Source: Flavihumibacter fluvii (GTDB lineage: Bacteria; Bacteroidota; Bacteroidia; Chitinophagales; Chitinophagaceae). Taken from it: a stretch of DNA of 64,000 nt. The notes beneath the pieces are model-generated. The model saw nothing but the letters and a program-made list of their open reading frames with translations, was not told the origin of the DNA and did no database searches. Shown piece after piece: positions 1 through 9,254 of this stretch (position 1 is its first letter; each line of letters begins with the position of its first letter). Made by a program: the position numbers and the translations under genes. The stretch spans positions 2,380,001-2,444,000 of the forward strand of contig NZ_CP092333.1 in assembly GCF_018595675.2 (NCBI RefSeq). Direction: 5' to 3'.

Positions 1-1
1 T

Positions 2-739
2 AAATTAGACGGGCTGAAACTCGTTCAGCGGGAAAGATTATTCACGGCCCTGCCCTACTTTAAAAAACCCCTCCACCATGGCTCGCGACTCGTACTTAAA
101 GATGGCTACCTGTTCATCGCCATGGGTGAAAAAACAGACCTGCAGGATTCCGCTCAAACCCTGGGTAACCATTTAGGCAAAGTCCTGCGCATCTTTGAAG
201 ATGGCCGCGTACCGAGGGATAACCCATTTGTGGATACTCCTGACGCCAAACCAGAAGTCTGGACATACGGGCATCGCAATCCGAATGGTTTAGCCCTCAA
301 CCCGGCTACAGGTGATTTATGGGAACATGAGCATGGCCCCATGGGTGGTGATGAACTCAACCTCATTAAACCAGGGTTGAATTACGGATGGCCTGTCATT
401 ACATACGGATTAAACTATGACAGTACAAAGGTTGGTGAAGGCATTACAGAAAAGGAAGGGATGGAGCAACCCGTTTATTATTACAAACCATCCATTGCAC
501 CCAGTGGTATGCAGTTCTATTCTTCTGATGTGATACCCATGTGGAAAGGCAATCTGTTCATTGGTGCCATGGCGCTGAAACACCTGAACCGGCTGGTCCT
601 TGAAAACAATAAAGTCATAAAGGAAGAACGCTTACTCACCGATAAAAAATGGCGGGTGCGCTCAGTGAAACAAGGACCAGACGGCTTCCTGTATATAGGT
701 GTTGATGGCGGAAAGATTCTACGGATCAGGCCCAATTAA
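2..739 (+). CDS. PQQ-dependent sugar dehydrogenase (GSDH family), 3' part
   Basis: The reading frame is open from the window edge to a TAA at 737-739, so the 5' part lies outside. The visible 245 residues match the glucose/sorbosone dehydrogenase beta-propeller: HHGSRLVLKDGYLF followed by AMGEKTDLQDSAQ, LGKVLRIFEDGRVP, then GHRNPNGLALNP and WEHEHGPMGGDELN, which are the family's PQQ/calcium-site stretches. The C-terminus (KILRIRPN) is the usual end of the family. These are secreted or periplasmic enzymes oxidising aldoses with PQQ; the substrate cannot be told from the sequence. An internal ATG at 122 is not the start, because the homology runs upstream of it. The next gene is convergent. Confidence 0.85.
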   Translation, partial: KLDGLKLVQRERLFTALPYFKKPLHHGSRLVLKDGYLFIAMGEKTDLQDSAQTLGNHLGKVLRIFEDGRVPRDNPFVDTPDAKPEVWTYGHRNPNGLALNPATGDLWEHEHGPMGGDELNLIKPGLNYGWPVITYGLNYDSTKVGEGITEKEGMEQPVYYYKPSIAPSGMQFYSSDVIPMWKGNLFIGAMALKHLNRLVLENNKVIKEERLLTDKKWRVRSVKQGPDGFLYIGVDGGKILRIRPN

Positions 740-831
740 GCACCATGCCCAAAACCGATTATGGCCAGTTTTGAAAAAGCAGCCTGTTGATTAAAGATCG
801 TGTTGGTACAAAAGTGAAGATTAAATTAATC

Positions 832-1320
832 TTACAACTTTATTTTCAGCGATACCGCAGGCTGCGATTTTACCAAGAAATTGCTACCCTTCGGTAAATA
901 CAATTCCTGGTTCTTAAAACTTATAGCCGCCGCCTTCTTGGCATTGTTGCGGGAACTAATAAACAGCGGAATACTGCCCAAGGCGGTACAAGTACCAACT
1001 AAAAATAGAATGCCGCCGGTGTCGGTTTGACTGTCGCCTTCAAAAAGCCAGTCAGATTGGTTAAAGACAATTACACCAGCAATCCCCACTGCTACACCGG
1101 TTCCCAACAATACCCAGCCAACCGTTTTCTGGCTTTTACTTTTCTGCAGGTATTCTGCCTTTAGTGTGGAAGAATCACTGAAATTTCCCAGATTCATGCT
1201 GGCCTGGAAGGAGTAGCTGAAAGAAGCTGCTGCAAGTGAATTTTTATCATTTTGCTGTTGGGCAATTATGGAAATATTTACGCATAACATACCTGCGATG
1301 AGTATTAAACTATTTTTCAT
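832..1320 (-). CDS. Hypothetical exported or membrane protein, 162 aa
   Basis: I do not recognise a named family. The protein begins with a clear signal peptide (MKNSLILIAGMLCVNISIIAQ, cleavage after AQ). It then has two hydrophobic stretches, about residues 66-86 (VGWVLLGTGVAVGIAGVIVF) and 103-120, joined by an acidic loop, and a short tail with alternating hydrophobic residues. This layout is common among small Bacteroidota envelope proteins of unknown role. It faces the sugar dehydrogenase gene tail to tail. A perfect palindrome AAGATTAA-a-TTAATCTT (817-833) overlaps its stop codon and may form a weak transcript end, though there is no T-run. Confidence 0.6.
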   Translation of the reverse strand: MKNSLILIAGMLCVNISIIAQQQNDKNSLAAASFSYSFQASMNLGNFSDSSTLKAEYLQKSKSQKTVGWVLLGTGVAVGIAGVIVFNQSDWLFEGDSQTDTGGILFLVGTCTALGSIPLFISSRNNAKKAAAISFKNQELYLPKGSNFLVKSQPAVSLKIKL

Positions 1321-1498
1321 ACCCCTTCTTTTGTTGAGTACACTAAAGTAAATTTAAACCGCAATGCGGGTAATGATGGCTGTCAGGATTTTCGTTGATG
1401 GTTATCACATACAGACCTTGACTGATAGCCAGGCTGGTTATGCAAATTCAGCCCTTCTTTTCACTACTCTGTTAGCTGGTGACGAAGGCACCGCAGAA

Positions 1499-1529
1499 TT
1501 TGTAGAGTGATTTATTCTTCTTACCTTAT
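1499..1529 (+). promoter_or_regulatory. Candidate Bacteroidota sigma-A promoter for the beta-propeller gene
   Basis: TTTG at 1499-1502 is followed after 19 bp by TACCTTAT (1522-1529), which resembles the TAnnTTTG -7 element with two mismatches. The predicted start would lie about 8 nt before the ATG at 1544. Confidence 0.4.
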
Positions 1530-1543
1530 TTAAAATATGCCAT

Positions 1544-2572
1544 ATGTTTCGGCTGATTGCAATTCACATATTCCTGGCAACGGTAGTTTGCCCTGGTATG
1601 GGCTGTAAAGCCCAAACGGGTCCCCACAAATTTTTGCTGGCGCTTTCAAAGGCCAACCATACGCTGGCCATTGTAGATCCCGTTACATTAAAAGTGATTA
1701 CGCGCATTCCGGTTGGCGAAGATCCGCATGAAGTGGTGGCTTCTACAGACGGTAAGACGGCTTACGTCTGCATTTATGGCGGGGGAAGTTTTCATGAAAT
1801 AAACGTCATAGACCTGGTTGCGCAAAAACCATTACACAATATTGATACAAGGCCGTTGTTTGGCCCGCATGATATCACCTTTGTACAAGGCAAGGCGTGG
1901 TTTACTGCAGAGGGTTCCAAAGCTGTTGGTCGCTATGACCCTGCAACCGGCAAACTGGACTGGAGTATGGGTACCGGGCAGGACCGGACACATATGCTGC
2001 ATGTTACTGCCGATGGCAAAAATATTTACACTACAAATATGTCTTCCGGAACGGTTAGCATTCTTACAGCTACCGTGATACAACCCGGAAACATGGCACC
2101 GCCCGGAGCTAAGCCCCGCGAGGAATGGATGCAAACGGTAGTACCAACTGCCAGGGGATCGGAAGGATTTGATGTAACTCCCGACGGCACTGAATTATGG
2201 ACCGCAGCAAGTGAGGATGGGGCTATTTACATTGTAGATCCCGGGTCAAAAAAACTGGCGGCTAAAATTGATGCAAAGGTCTTTGGTGCGAACCGGTTGA
2301 AGATTACACCAAATGGCAAGCTGGCAGTCATTTCAAGTCTTAAAACCGGCGACCTGGCTATTTATGATACCAAGACGCATCAGGAGGTCAGGCGACTGAA
2401 ATTAGGGAAGGGTGCAGCAGGAATTTTGATGGACCCTGATGGTTCAAGGGTCTTTGTTGCCTGTTCCGCTGATAATAATGTGGCTGTAATTGACCTCAAC
2501 ACTTTCGAAATCAGCCAGCGCATTGATGTAGGTGGTACACCTGACGGGCTTGCATGGGCCATCCGGCATTAA
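1544..2572 (+). CDS. YncE-like YVTN beta-propeller protein
   Basis: 342 residues with an N-terminal export signal (MFRLIAIHIFLATVVCPGMGC); the Cys at 21 could be a lipobox but GMGC is atypical. The rest is a chain of about seven propeller blades with the YVTN pattern: 'VDPVTLKVITRIPVGEDPHE', 'DGKTAYVC', 'TPDGTELWTA', 'DPDGSRVFVACSADNNVAVI', ending 'VGGTPDGLAWA'. Members are exported scaffolds or lactonase-like proteins of mostly unknown substrate; no catalytic residue can be assigned. The gene stands alone, converging on the amidohydrolase downstream (37 bp gap). Start chosen at the ATG that gives the signal peptide and sits just downstream of a plausible promoter. Confidence 0.8.
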   Translation: MFRLIAIHIFLATVVCPGMGCKAQTGPHKFLLALSKANHTLAIVDPVTLKVITRIPVGEDPHEVVASTDGKTAYVCIYGGGSFHEINVIDLVAQKPLHNIDTRPLFGPHDITFVQGKAWFTAEGSKAVGRYDPATGKLDWSMGTGQDRTHMLHVTADGKNIYTTNMSSGTVSILTATVIQPGNMAPPGAKPREEWMQTVVPTARGSEGFDVTPDGTELWTAASEDGAIYIVDPGSKKLAAKIDAKVFGANRLKITPNGKLAVISSLKTGDLAIYDTKTHQEVRRLKLGKGAAGILMDPDGSRVFVACSADNNVAVIDLNTFEISQRIDVGGTPDGLAWAIRH

Positions 2573-2609
2573 GTTCCAGAACTGCAGGTGGCTACGTGCA
2601 CCGCGGCAT

Positions 2610-4319
2610 TTATTTTTTAAAAATGGTTTTACCATCCTTGATGGTTTCCAGCACGATAATGTCTTTGATAGCAAGGGCTTCGACCTTCAATGGATTTTTA
2701 TCCAGAATCACCAGGTCTGCACGTTTACCGGCTTTTAAACTGCCCTTGGAATCAGCTTCATCATATTGTGCAGCTGCATTGATGGTCATCGCCTGCAACC
2801 CTTCATAAGGTTGTACGCATTGGTTTAAACCAACATTTGCCCCGGCACGTGAAATACGGTTTACCGCACTCCATAACATAAACAGCTGGTCCAAAGGCGC
2901 CACTACAAAATCAGTATGATTGGTAGGTTTCAGGCCTGCATCAATAGCATCACGCATCGGGCTGATATATTGGGCAGCTGCATAGCCACGATTTTTCAGG
3001 TGTGCTTCATAGAAGTAATAAGTATGCAGTGTATAAAAAGAAGGGCGAACCTTATATTGAACAAATTTTGGGACCTGGTCTTTCCGCATGAACTGCGTAT
3101 GTATAGTAGTTACATTCCAGGGCTTGCTGTAATCGCCATTACGGGCATACTCATACGCTTCCAGGAAAGCATCAATTGAAGCGTCACCATTGCAATGCAG
3201 CGTCAGTGGCACATTCATATCATAAACTTTTTTCACCATTTGGTTGACCATATCCTGCGGGAAGGTTAATTCACCCTTCCAGTTTTTTTCCCCTCCCGGT
3301 CCACCTGTTAAATACGGGGTAGAGAAAAGGGCTGTTTTACCTTGCGGCGAACCATCGATGGTGATTTTCACCCCACCGATTTTGTGGCCGTTTGTATATT
3401 TCCCCCAATCTGATAAAGGAACCACCTGTACTATTTTATCAACTTCTGTTATAAATGGAAAACTAACCACATCAATAATATTAACACCGGCTTTCGAAGC
3501 CCGTTCAATGGTTTCCAGTTGAGCTAAATGTGTAGCACCTTCATGGGCAGTGGTAACCCCGGCTTCAGCATACAGCATTTGGCCAGCTTTGGTGGCTGCT
3601 ATTTCCTGCTCGGGGGTCATGGGTGATGTGGCTTCAAAAATGGGCATGAAAGCCGTTTCCATGATCAGGCCATAAGGTTCGTTAGTGCCGGGCTTACGAA
3701 CAATTACACCGCCCGGAGGTGTTTTGGTCGCAGCACTGAAACCGAATTTTTTTAATGCCAGACTATTCAGAACAGCGCCGTGCATGGAAACATGGTCCAC
3801 ACGAACAGGATGGTCAGGAAAAGCCTCATCCAGGTCATCCCTGTTCAGCAACCTGCCATTGGGCATAACGTTGTCATCGTATCCATACCCTATAATAAAT
3901 TCACCTTTGGGAATGTTGTGCGCTACGGCATAAGCCTTCAAGGCAGCAATGATGCTTTCCACATCTTTTGCCGGACCAGCGGGCGGTGCATATAATTTAC
4001 ACTGGTTGGCCACCACCAACGAATTGAAATAATGGCTATGTGCATCCAAAAAGCCGGGCAAAAGGGTTTTGCCCTGCAGGTCTACCATAGTATGGCCTTC
4101 ACCGGCTTCCTTCATAGCTTCATCTTTATTGCCGACAAAACTGATCTTACCCTCCTTTACTACCAGTGCTTCTGCATACGCTGGCAGATCACCTTCCATA
4201 GTAATTATGTCGCCGCCGAAATACAGGGTAGCGGCTGAACCAATTTCGGGATGATCATTACAACTCCATAGTAATGCTGCGAGTAATGTAATCGCCAGGA
4301 TCTTTTTAAGCATGGACAT
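2610..4319 (-). CDS. Amidohydrolase family 3 (YtcJ-like) lipoprotein
   Basis: 569 residues. A lipoprotein signal ends in LLWSC (Cys20), so the enzyme is probably anchored in the envelope. The composite beta-sandwich start (VVKEGKISFVG) and metal motif DAHSH (His94, His96) are those of the amidohydrolase superfamily. Further in, LTLHCNGDASIDAF and NHTDFVVAPLD supply the remaining metal and catalytic positions, and the tail KAGKRADLVILDKNP is the typical C-terminal sandwich return of the YtcJ group. These hydrolyse amide or related C-N bonds; the true substrate is unknown. It is monocistronic, with about 960 bp of gene-free DNA upstream. Confidence 0.85.
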   Translation of the reverse strand: MSMLKKILAITLLAALLWSCNDHPEIGSAATLYFGGDIITMEGDLPAYAEALVVKEGKISFVGNKDEAMKEAGEGHTMVDLQGKTLLPGFLDAHSHYFNSLVVANQCKLYAPPAGPAKDVESIIAALKAYAVAHNIPKGEFIIGYGYDDNVMPNGRLLNRDDLDEAFPDHPVRVDHVSMHGAVLNSLALKKFGFSAATKTPPGGVIVRKPGTNEPYGLIMETAFMPIFEATSPMTPEQEIAATKAGQMLYAEAGVTTAHEGATHLAQLETIERASKAGVNIIDVVSFPFITEVDKIVQVVPLSDWGKYTNGHKIGGVKITIDGSPQGKTALFSTPYLTGGPGGEKNWKGELTFPQDMVNQMVKKVYDMNVPLTLHCNGDASIDAFLEAYEYARNGDYSKPWNVTTIHTQFMRKDQVPKFVQYKVRPSFYTLHTYYFYEAHLKNRGYAAAQYISPMRDAIDAGLKPTNHTDFVVAPLDQLFMLWSAVNRISRAGANVGLNQCVQPYEGLQAMTINAAAQYDEADSKGSLKAGKRADLVILDKNPLKVEALAIKDIIVLETIKDGKTIFKK

Positions 4320-4782
4320 TTTTTTTGAAAATTTATAACCTCCTGAAAATGGGCAAAGAATTTACACATCCAGATCGTATAGGTCACTGTGTTATTAGAT
4401 AACCACAAACATATATTAAAAATAAATACCTTATTTGTGGAACTTACTCCCTGGCTGAAGTTTTCAGCATATCGAAGGCTTTTTCAGAGTGTTTACATTC
4501 ACACTGGGTGATCCGAATAAACACAACAAAACAAAAACCACAAGGTGAATGCACCCAATTACCCGGAGGCGATTTTGGCATTCATATGGATGGCAAGCTT
4601 TCAAACACCTAAACAATACACTGGAACAATAACTTAACCTGGCAGTTGAAGCAGGCGGTTAGCCAGGCAAGAAATTGAAATGAGAAAAAACGGTAACGAA
4701 AACGGAAAATCCGGGAGCGTTCTTCCTGTTGATGCAGCGGCTTTTTTTTACGCCATATTGATTTTTTGTGAAAAGTCAAAGG

Positions 4783-4834
4783 CAGATTATTACATGATAT
4801 GTGCAGATTATTACCAACTTCCGACAGATTATTA
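4783..4834 (+). repeat. Three direct repeats CAGATTATTA at exact 21-bp spacing
   Basis: The 10-mer CAGATTATTA occurs at 4783-4792, 4804-4813 and 4825-4834, start-to-start 21 bp each time, i.e. two helical turns, while the spacers differ in sequence. Conserved words with unrelated spacers and helical phasing are typical of binding sites for a protein array. About 21-22 bp is also the known period of paired LytTR-domain response-regulator sites, but the word itself does not match that consensus. Confidence 0.7.
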
Positions 4835-4888
4835 AATAAAGTTGGCGGCTAATTTTCGAATAGTTATTGTTATAGGAATAAATTTTTT

Positions 4889-4999
4889 ATGAAAAACAAC
4901 CATGTACTATGTAACCAAACAAGCACAATGCAGCGACCTACATTTAATTGGCCGATCCAGGCTCATGAAATTTTCCGGCTACCCAACAATTCCAGATAG
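4889..4999 (+). CDS. Possible 36-aa ORF downstream of phased repeats
   Basis: ATG at 4889 opens a 36-codon frame (MKNNHVLCNQTSTMQRPTFN...) ending in TAG at 4997. It lies about 55 bp downstream of the third phased repeat, where a controlled gene would be expected to start. No family is recognised and composition is not clearly coding. It may be the remaining 5' end of a lost gene or chance. Confidence 0.2.
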   Translation: MKNNHVLCNQTSTMQRPTFNWPIQAHEIFRLPNNSR

Positions 5000-5281
5000 G
5001 CAACCTTAGGGTAAGAGCCGTGAAAGTGCCGAGATAGTGCCGGGAATTTGCCCAAAAATTGATAACAAAGCGCCACAAAGAGCCTGCTGACCTACGCAAA
5101 ACCATATAGAAAGTGCCCAAATACCTACACAAAACCTAGAGAAAACTGCGTGAACGACAACTGTATACATGCGCGAACAACAAGTTTTGGATCGTTGAAC
5201 CGCCGGTGTATACATAATCCCGGACTGCCGGTCAGGAAAGGCTTGTATTTCTGTTGATAGGGTTGGACGGAATACGATTGC

Positions 5282-7069
5282 TCACTTAACAAGGTATGGT
5301 GCAAGGGCCTCCGACATCCGCTGGTATCCGGCCGCATTGGGGTGCACACCATCTCCATCAAAAAGAGAACTGTTGATTACACCCTTTGTATTCAGCAAAC
5401 CCTTACCAACTTCTGCATACCCGGCATGCAATGCGTTGGCCAATTTTTCGATACGCTTGTTCAGCTGCCCGATCCGCGGCTCCTTTTCTTCACGCGGGAT
5501 CAAACCAAGCACCAGGATTTTGCTGGCAGGCTGGCGGAACTTAATGGCTTCAATGAGTTGTTTCAATCCCAGGATGATCTCCTGGTCCGGATTATAATCC
5601 AGGTTATTGGTACCGATCAGCAGCACAACCTGTTTCGCAACTAAACCATCTAACTCGTCGTGATAAACCCGCCACAGTACATTTTCAATTCTATCCCAGC
5701 CAAATCCTGCATTGATTACCTGGTGGGGTTCAATGATTTTATCCCAGGATGCTTTACCCCTGCTAATTTGAGCAGTGGGGCTTCCACCCCAAAAATGCGT
5801 AATGGAATTACCGATAAAAACCGTTGTGGGTGTTTTATCCTGCAGCGCAAGTATTTCGTTATGACGGCTGATCCAATCATATGTATTGGCGTCCCGGTTT
5901 TGCGTACAAGGTTGGGTGGTCGTATAATTGCCTATGGGCTCATGCATTATTTCGCGCAACTTTCTTTCATAGGCTGCAGCATATTGAAACATCCCGCCAT
6001 CTGAAGGATGCACGCCGTCCACCATTGAATTATAATCAAGGTTGATCTCTTCCTTTTTAAGAAGAAAAATATTCTTCACCCCTTCCTGTTCCAACTGGTG
6101 GAAGGCAGCTTTCATCAGTTTATTTATATCGGCAACCTTTTTCCTGTTCTGCGGATTTATCAATTCATCGGTATAACCGCCATGCTCAGTTAACAGCACC
6201 GGTGCCAGCTTCCCAGAATTCCTGATACTATGCACAGATTCCATAATCCGCCTCCAGATCTCCGCTGCAGGCAGGTCCTGCCCTACCAGGTTAGGCAGGC
6301 AGTCCAGCACATACACTTTAGCATCAATTTCTGCGATCATATTTATCAATTCCTTTTCCAGCAATCCATTGCCCGAGAAGCCCAGGTTGATCAAAGGCCG
6401 CTCCAGTTTCCTGCCGAGGATGGAAGTCCAGGCGTTACCCGGTCTCGATGCACACCCACCTTGTGCTATTGATGTACCATAAACCAAAATCGGTTTATCC
6501 TTCCTGGGTGGTAGCGGGTTGAATACAGCACCAGGTTCAACGCCAATTTCGAGCCATGTAATATTATTGTATAGTGGCAGGTATAACCTGTATTCCCCGC
6601 CCTTTTTGTGGAAAGGATAGCTGGAATCATTAGCCTCTATATTTTTAAACGTATAGGTAATGGTATCATTAAATGAATAGGCCCCTTTGCACCAAAGCCA
6701 ATTGCCGTTTTCACCAATTCCATACAAGTCGAGCCCGCTAACACCAGTAGCCGGCATATGTGGGAAAGCGGTGCTGCCACTAACTTTGTACCTGACAACT
6801 ATTTCCGGGCTATTGCTCCTGAATGAAATAATTAGTCCCGCTGTATTCTGGGCCAATTCCCAAATATCGCGGCGCACCGTTTTTTCCGCCCGTGCAGGTA
6901 GCCTTTTATACGTTCCTTTCATTTCTGCTGGCCAGGCCTGCCCTTCAATAACAGGGAATTCATTTTTAGCAGGGTCCCACCAGGTATACTGTTTAACTGG
7001 CGGCTGTGCCAGGCAAAACAGGCATTCAAAAGAAGCGATAAGCAATAAAAGTGAAAGTTTATTCAGCAT
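5282..7069 (-). CDS. Exported protein with two SGNH/GDSL hydrolase domains
   Basis: 595 residues with a signal peptide (to about residue 21, CLAQ). Residues about 30-185 look like the beta-sandwich found before SGNH esterases. The first SGNH domain has its nucleophile in VYGTSIAQGG (Ser200) and Asp/His in DGVHPSDGG (Asp351, His354). A second, different SGNH domain follows: FIGNSITHFWGG (Ser422), the Asn block GTNNLDYNPD, and DGVHPNAAGY near residue 577 with the catalytic Asp and His. Both active sites look intact. Such proteins de-esterify (deacetylate) glycans or peptidoglycan; two domains suggest two bonds or two positions on one substrate. The neighbouring gene upstream is an aminotransferase 112 bp away in the same direction. 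Confidence 0.85.
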   Translation of the reverse strand: MLNKLSLLLLIASFECLFCLAQPPVKQYTWWDPAKNEFPVIEGQAWPAEMKGTYKRLPARAEKTVRRDIWELAQNTAGLIISFRSNSPEIVVRYKVSGSTAFPHMPATGVSGLDLYGIGENGNWLWCKGAYSFNDTITYTFKNIEANDSSYPFHKKGGEYRLYLPLYNNITWLEIGVEPGAVFNPLPPRKDKPILVYGTSIAQGGCASRPGNAWTSILGRKLERPLINLGFSGNGLLEKELINMIAEIDAKVYVLDCLPNLVGQDLPAAEIWRRIMESVHSIRNSGKLAPVLLTEHGGYTDELINPQNRKKVADINKLMKAAFHQLEQEGVKNIFLLKKEEINLDYNSMVDGVHPSDGGMFQYAAAYERKLREIMHEPIGNYTTTQPCTQNRDANTYDWISRHNEILALQDKTPTTVFIGNSITHFWGGSPTAQISRGKASWDKIIEPHQVINAGFGWDRIENVLWRVYHDELDGLVAKQVVLLIGTNNLDYNPDQEIILGLKQLIEAIKFRQPASKILVLGLIPREEKEPRIGQLNKRIEKLANALHAGYAEVGKGLLNTKGVINSSLFDGDGVHPNAAGYQRMSEALAPYLVK

Positions 7070-7181
7070 GGCCGCTCATTTTTGTATCCATTACCAATGT
7101 ATATGTTTTTCAATAAAGGCAATGAGGTTCACTGCCGTTTATAATAATACCTTCGAGTACCTGATATTTTGTGGATATGCC

Positions 7182-8528
7182 CTATTCACAAACTACTTCA
7201 TCCGCAATCTTAATTGCCGCACTTATGATGGCCAGCCCTTCATCAATTTGTTCTTTGGTAACACACAATGGCGGTGCAACAAATATATAACTCCAGCGCA
7301 CAAAGGTGTACATGCCCAGTTCCCTGATCTTTGCAGCCACTTTATTCATCACGACCATTTCACCAGGTTTTGCATTATAGGGGGCCATTGGTTCTTTTGT
7401 CTTTTGGTTTTTTACCAGTTCAATGCAACCCAACAGGCCGGTATTCCTGAAATCTCCAATAGATGGGTGTTTTTGCTTTAATGCTTCAACCTGCTGTTCC
7501 ATATACTTGCCCATTTTAATGGTGTTTTCAAACAGGTTTTCATCTTCATAGATTTTTAATGTTTCCAGTGCAGCAGCACAGGCAACAGGATGAGCAGAAT
7601 AAGTTAGTCCCAATGGCAATACCGCATCATCAAATATAGCTGCGATTTTATTACTTACCTGTAAACAACCAAAAGGCAGGTAACCACAAGTAAGCCCTTT
7701 TGCCATCGCAATCATATCCGGGATAATATCATGATTCTGGAAACCAAACCATTTTCCGGTACGTCCAAATCCGCTCATCACTTCATCCATGATGAGCAGT
7801 ATGCCGTGCTTCAGGGTTATTTCCCTTACAGCCTTCAGGTATCCGACAGGATATTTCAAACAACCGGAAGTGCCGGACTCTCCCTCCAGCAAAATCGCTG
7901 CAATATTTCCCGGGCCTTCATAAGCGATCAGGCGCTCCAACTGCGCCACTGCTTCTTTTAATAAATTTTCCTCGCCATATTCCCACCGGTATAAATATGG
8001 CAGGTCAAAATGCACAAAGTTGGGTGCCTGCTGAGCATCCACTGGCAATTTCCTTGGATCGCCGCCGGCAGAAATTACACCCATTGTTGCTCCATGATAA
8101 GCTTGATACCGGCATAATATTTTATGCCTGCCAGTGTACAACCTTGCCAGTTTGATCCCGTTTTCAATAGAAGTTGCCCCGCACAATGTGAAGAATGATT
8201 TATTTAAATCTCCCGGGCAAATTTCTGCCAGCCTTTTGCCAAGGTCACCACGCACCTTTGTTACACAAGATGGTGTTACATACGCCACTTCCTGCATTTG
8301 CTTTACCACAGCCTGCGTCACCCGCTGGTTACCATGACCAATATTCACATTCATCAATCCACTCGAAAAATCAATGTAGCGTTTTCCATCATAGTCGTAT
8401 AGATACACCCCATCGGCATATTTTACAGCAATGGGATGCGTTCCGCTTTGTTTGCTCCAGGAAAACAAAGTGTACTCCTGGCTGTCCCTAATTATTTCCT
8501 CAGCTTCTGATAAAGATTGTGTTTGCAT
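7182..8528 (-). CDS. Class III PLP-dependent aminotransferase
   Basis: 448 residues with the full class III (omega-amino acid) transaminase pattern: GKRYIDFSSGLMNVNIGHGN near residues 48-67, the YHGATMG motif (144-150), MDEVMSGFGRTG with the cofactor-ring Asp248, and the Schiff-base Lys277 in AMAKGLTCGYLP. It is closest in feel to taurine/4-aminobutyrate-type enzymes, but the amino donor cannot be fixed. The 5' side holds a dead transposase, and the SGNH hydrolase follows 112 bp downstream. Length is normal for the family. Confidence 0.88.
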   Translation of the reverse strand: MQTQSLSEAEEIIRDSQEYTLFSWSKQSGTHPIAVKYADGVYLYDYDGKRYIDFSSGLMNVNIGHGNQRVTQAVVKQMQEVAYVTPSCVTKVRGDLGKRLAEICPGDLNKSFFTLCGATSIENGIKLARLYTGRHKILCRYQAYHGATMGVISAGGDPRKLPVDAQQAPNFVHFDLPYLYRWEYGEENLLKEAVAQLERLIAYEGPGNIAAILLEGESGTSGCLKYPVGYLKAVREITLKHGILLIMDEVMSGFGRTGKWFGFQNHDIIPDMIAMAKGLTCGYLPFGCLQVSNKIAAIFDDAVLPLGLTYSAHPVACAAALETLKIYEDENLFENTIKMGKYMEQQVEALKQKHPSIGDFRNTGLLGCIELVKNQKTKEPMAPYNAKPGEMVVMNKVAAKIRELGMYTFVRWSYIFVAPPLCVTKEQIDEGLAIISAAIKIADEVVCE

Positions 8529-8667
8529 AAAATCATTTTAGCAATAGTGAATGTAATATACTTCTTAAAACAAATCTGTTCCCTACATCCCTTGTTTCGC
8601 TTTCTGTTCATTCATTTAGATCACTCCCTTAATTTGAGACCAAAAGAGCCGGCTATTAAGTTACCAA

Positions 8668-9254
8668 TCAAGCAGCAATTTGCATTGATCTTCGGTATCG
8701 CATATCAGGTGTTTCACGGATCGTATGATGGATTTTGTTGTGATAGTACCTTATATGGTTCTGAACGCCTTCAAATAGTTCAAAGCCAACTTCGGAAGGA
8801 TGTAGGTACACTTATGCGTATTTCAATGATTTCCAGACAAGCGCGATCCAGACATTATCCAGGGCCCACACTTTAGCATCCATTGATCCATGAATCTTTT
8901 GGCCTTCCGGGTATTGTGTACACAAAACGCTGGTGCATTGAGTACCTTGATCTGAGTGGACAATTTCAGGTGTTCCATGCGCAGCAATGGCTTCCTCCAT
9001 GACCTGTTTACACCTGGATGCAGCCAGTGAATTACTTATACACCAACCGATAATCTTTCGGCTTCGGTTTACACAGCAAAGTTCGCATTGGCGAAGGATA
9101 GAAATTTTCTTGATCCCGGGTATCAATATCCGGTTCAACAGACCTTCCTTCCTTCCCAAAAATGACGGACATGCTAGCCTGGAATCTTGCTTCCAACGGA
9201 AAATTACAACCTGATTGAGATCATAGTTCGTTACCAGCTCTAAAAACGCATGTT
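8668..9254 (-). pseudogene. Degenerate IS3-family transposase (orfA/orfB remnant)
   Basis: Reading the minus strand from about 9254, one frame first gives an orfA-like helix-turn-helix piece (LELVTNYDLNQVVIFRWKQ, ending FLGRKEG), then runs straight into an orfB integrase piece: RKIIGWCISNSLAASRC, HGTPEIVHSDQGTQCTS (second catalytic Asp), NVWIALVWKSLKYA, a TAA stop at 8812-8814, and then in the same frame VYLHPSEVGFELFEGV...HHTIRETPDMRYRR to a stop at 8668. The first catalytic Asp region is missing, most of orfA is gone, and a nonsense codon interrupts the 3' end where the catalytic Glu block should lie. No terminal inverted repeats were found. The element cannot move by itself. Confidence 0.85.

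Larger units (their letters stand above)
4320..5281. other. Gene-free stretch of 960 bp
   Basis: No convincing gene is seen on either strand. It contains a 6-bp inverted repeat CCTGGC/GCCAGG (4638-4667), an A+T-rich control-like segment with three phased repeats (4783-4834), a 36-codon ORF (4889-4999), and a stretch at 5020-5150 with repeated short words (CCTACRCAAAACC twice; GTGCC several times) that looks like decayed sequence. Its left end must hold the promoter of the amidohydrolase. Confidence 0.6.

Noticed and set aside
6687-7481. 264-codon ORF on the plus strand across the SGNH and aminotransferase genes
   Set aside because: Covers the start of one certain gene and the end of another; no domain, Cys/His-rich random content.
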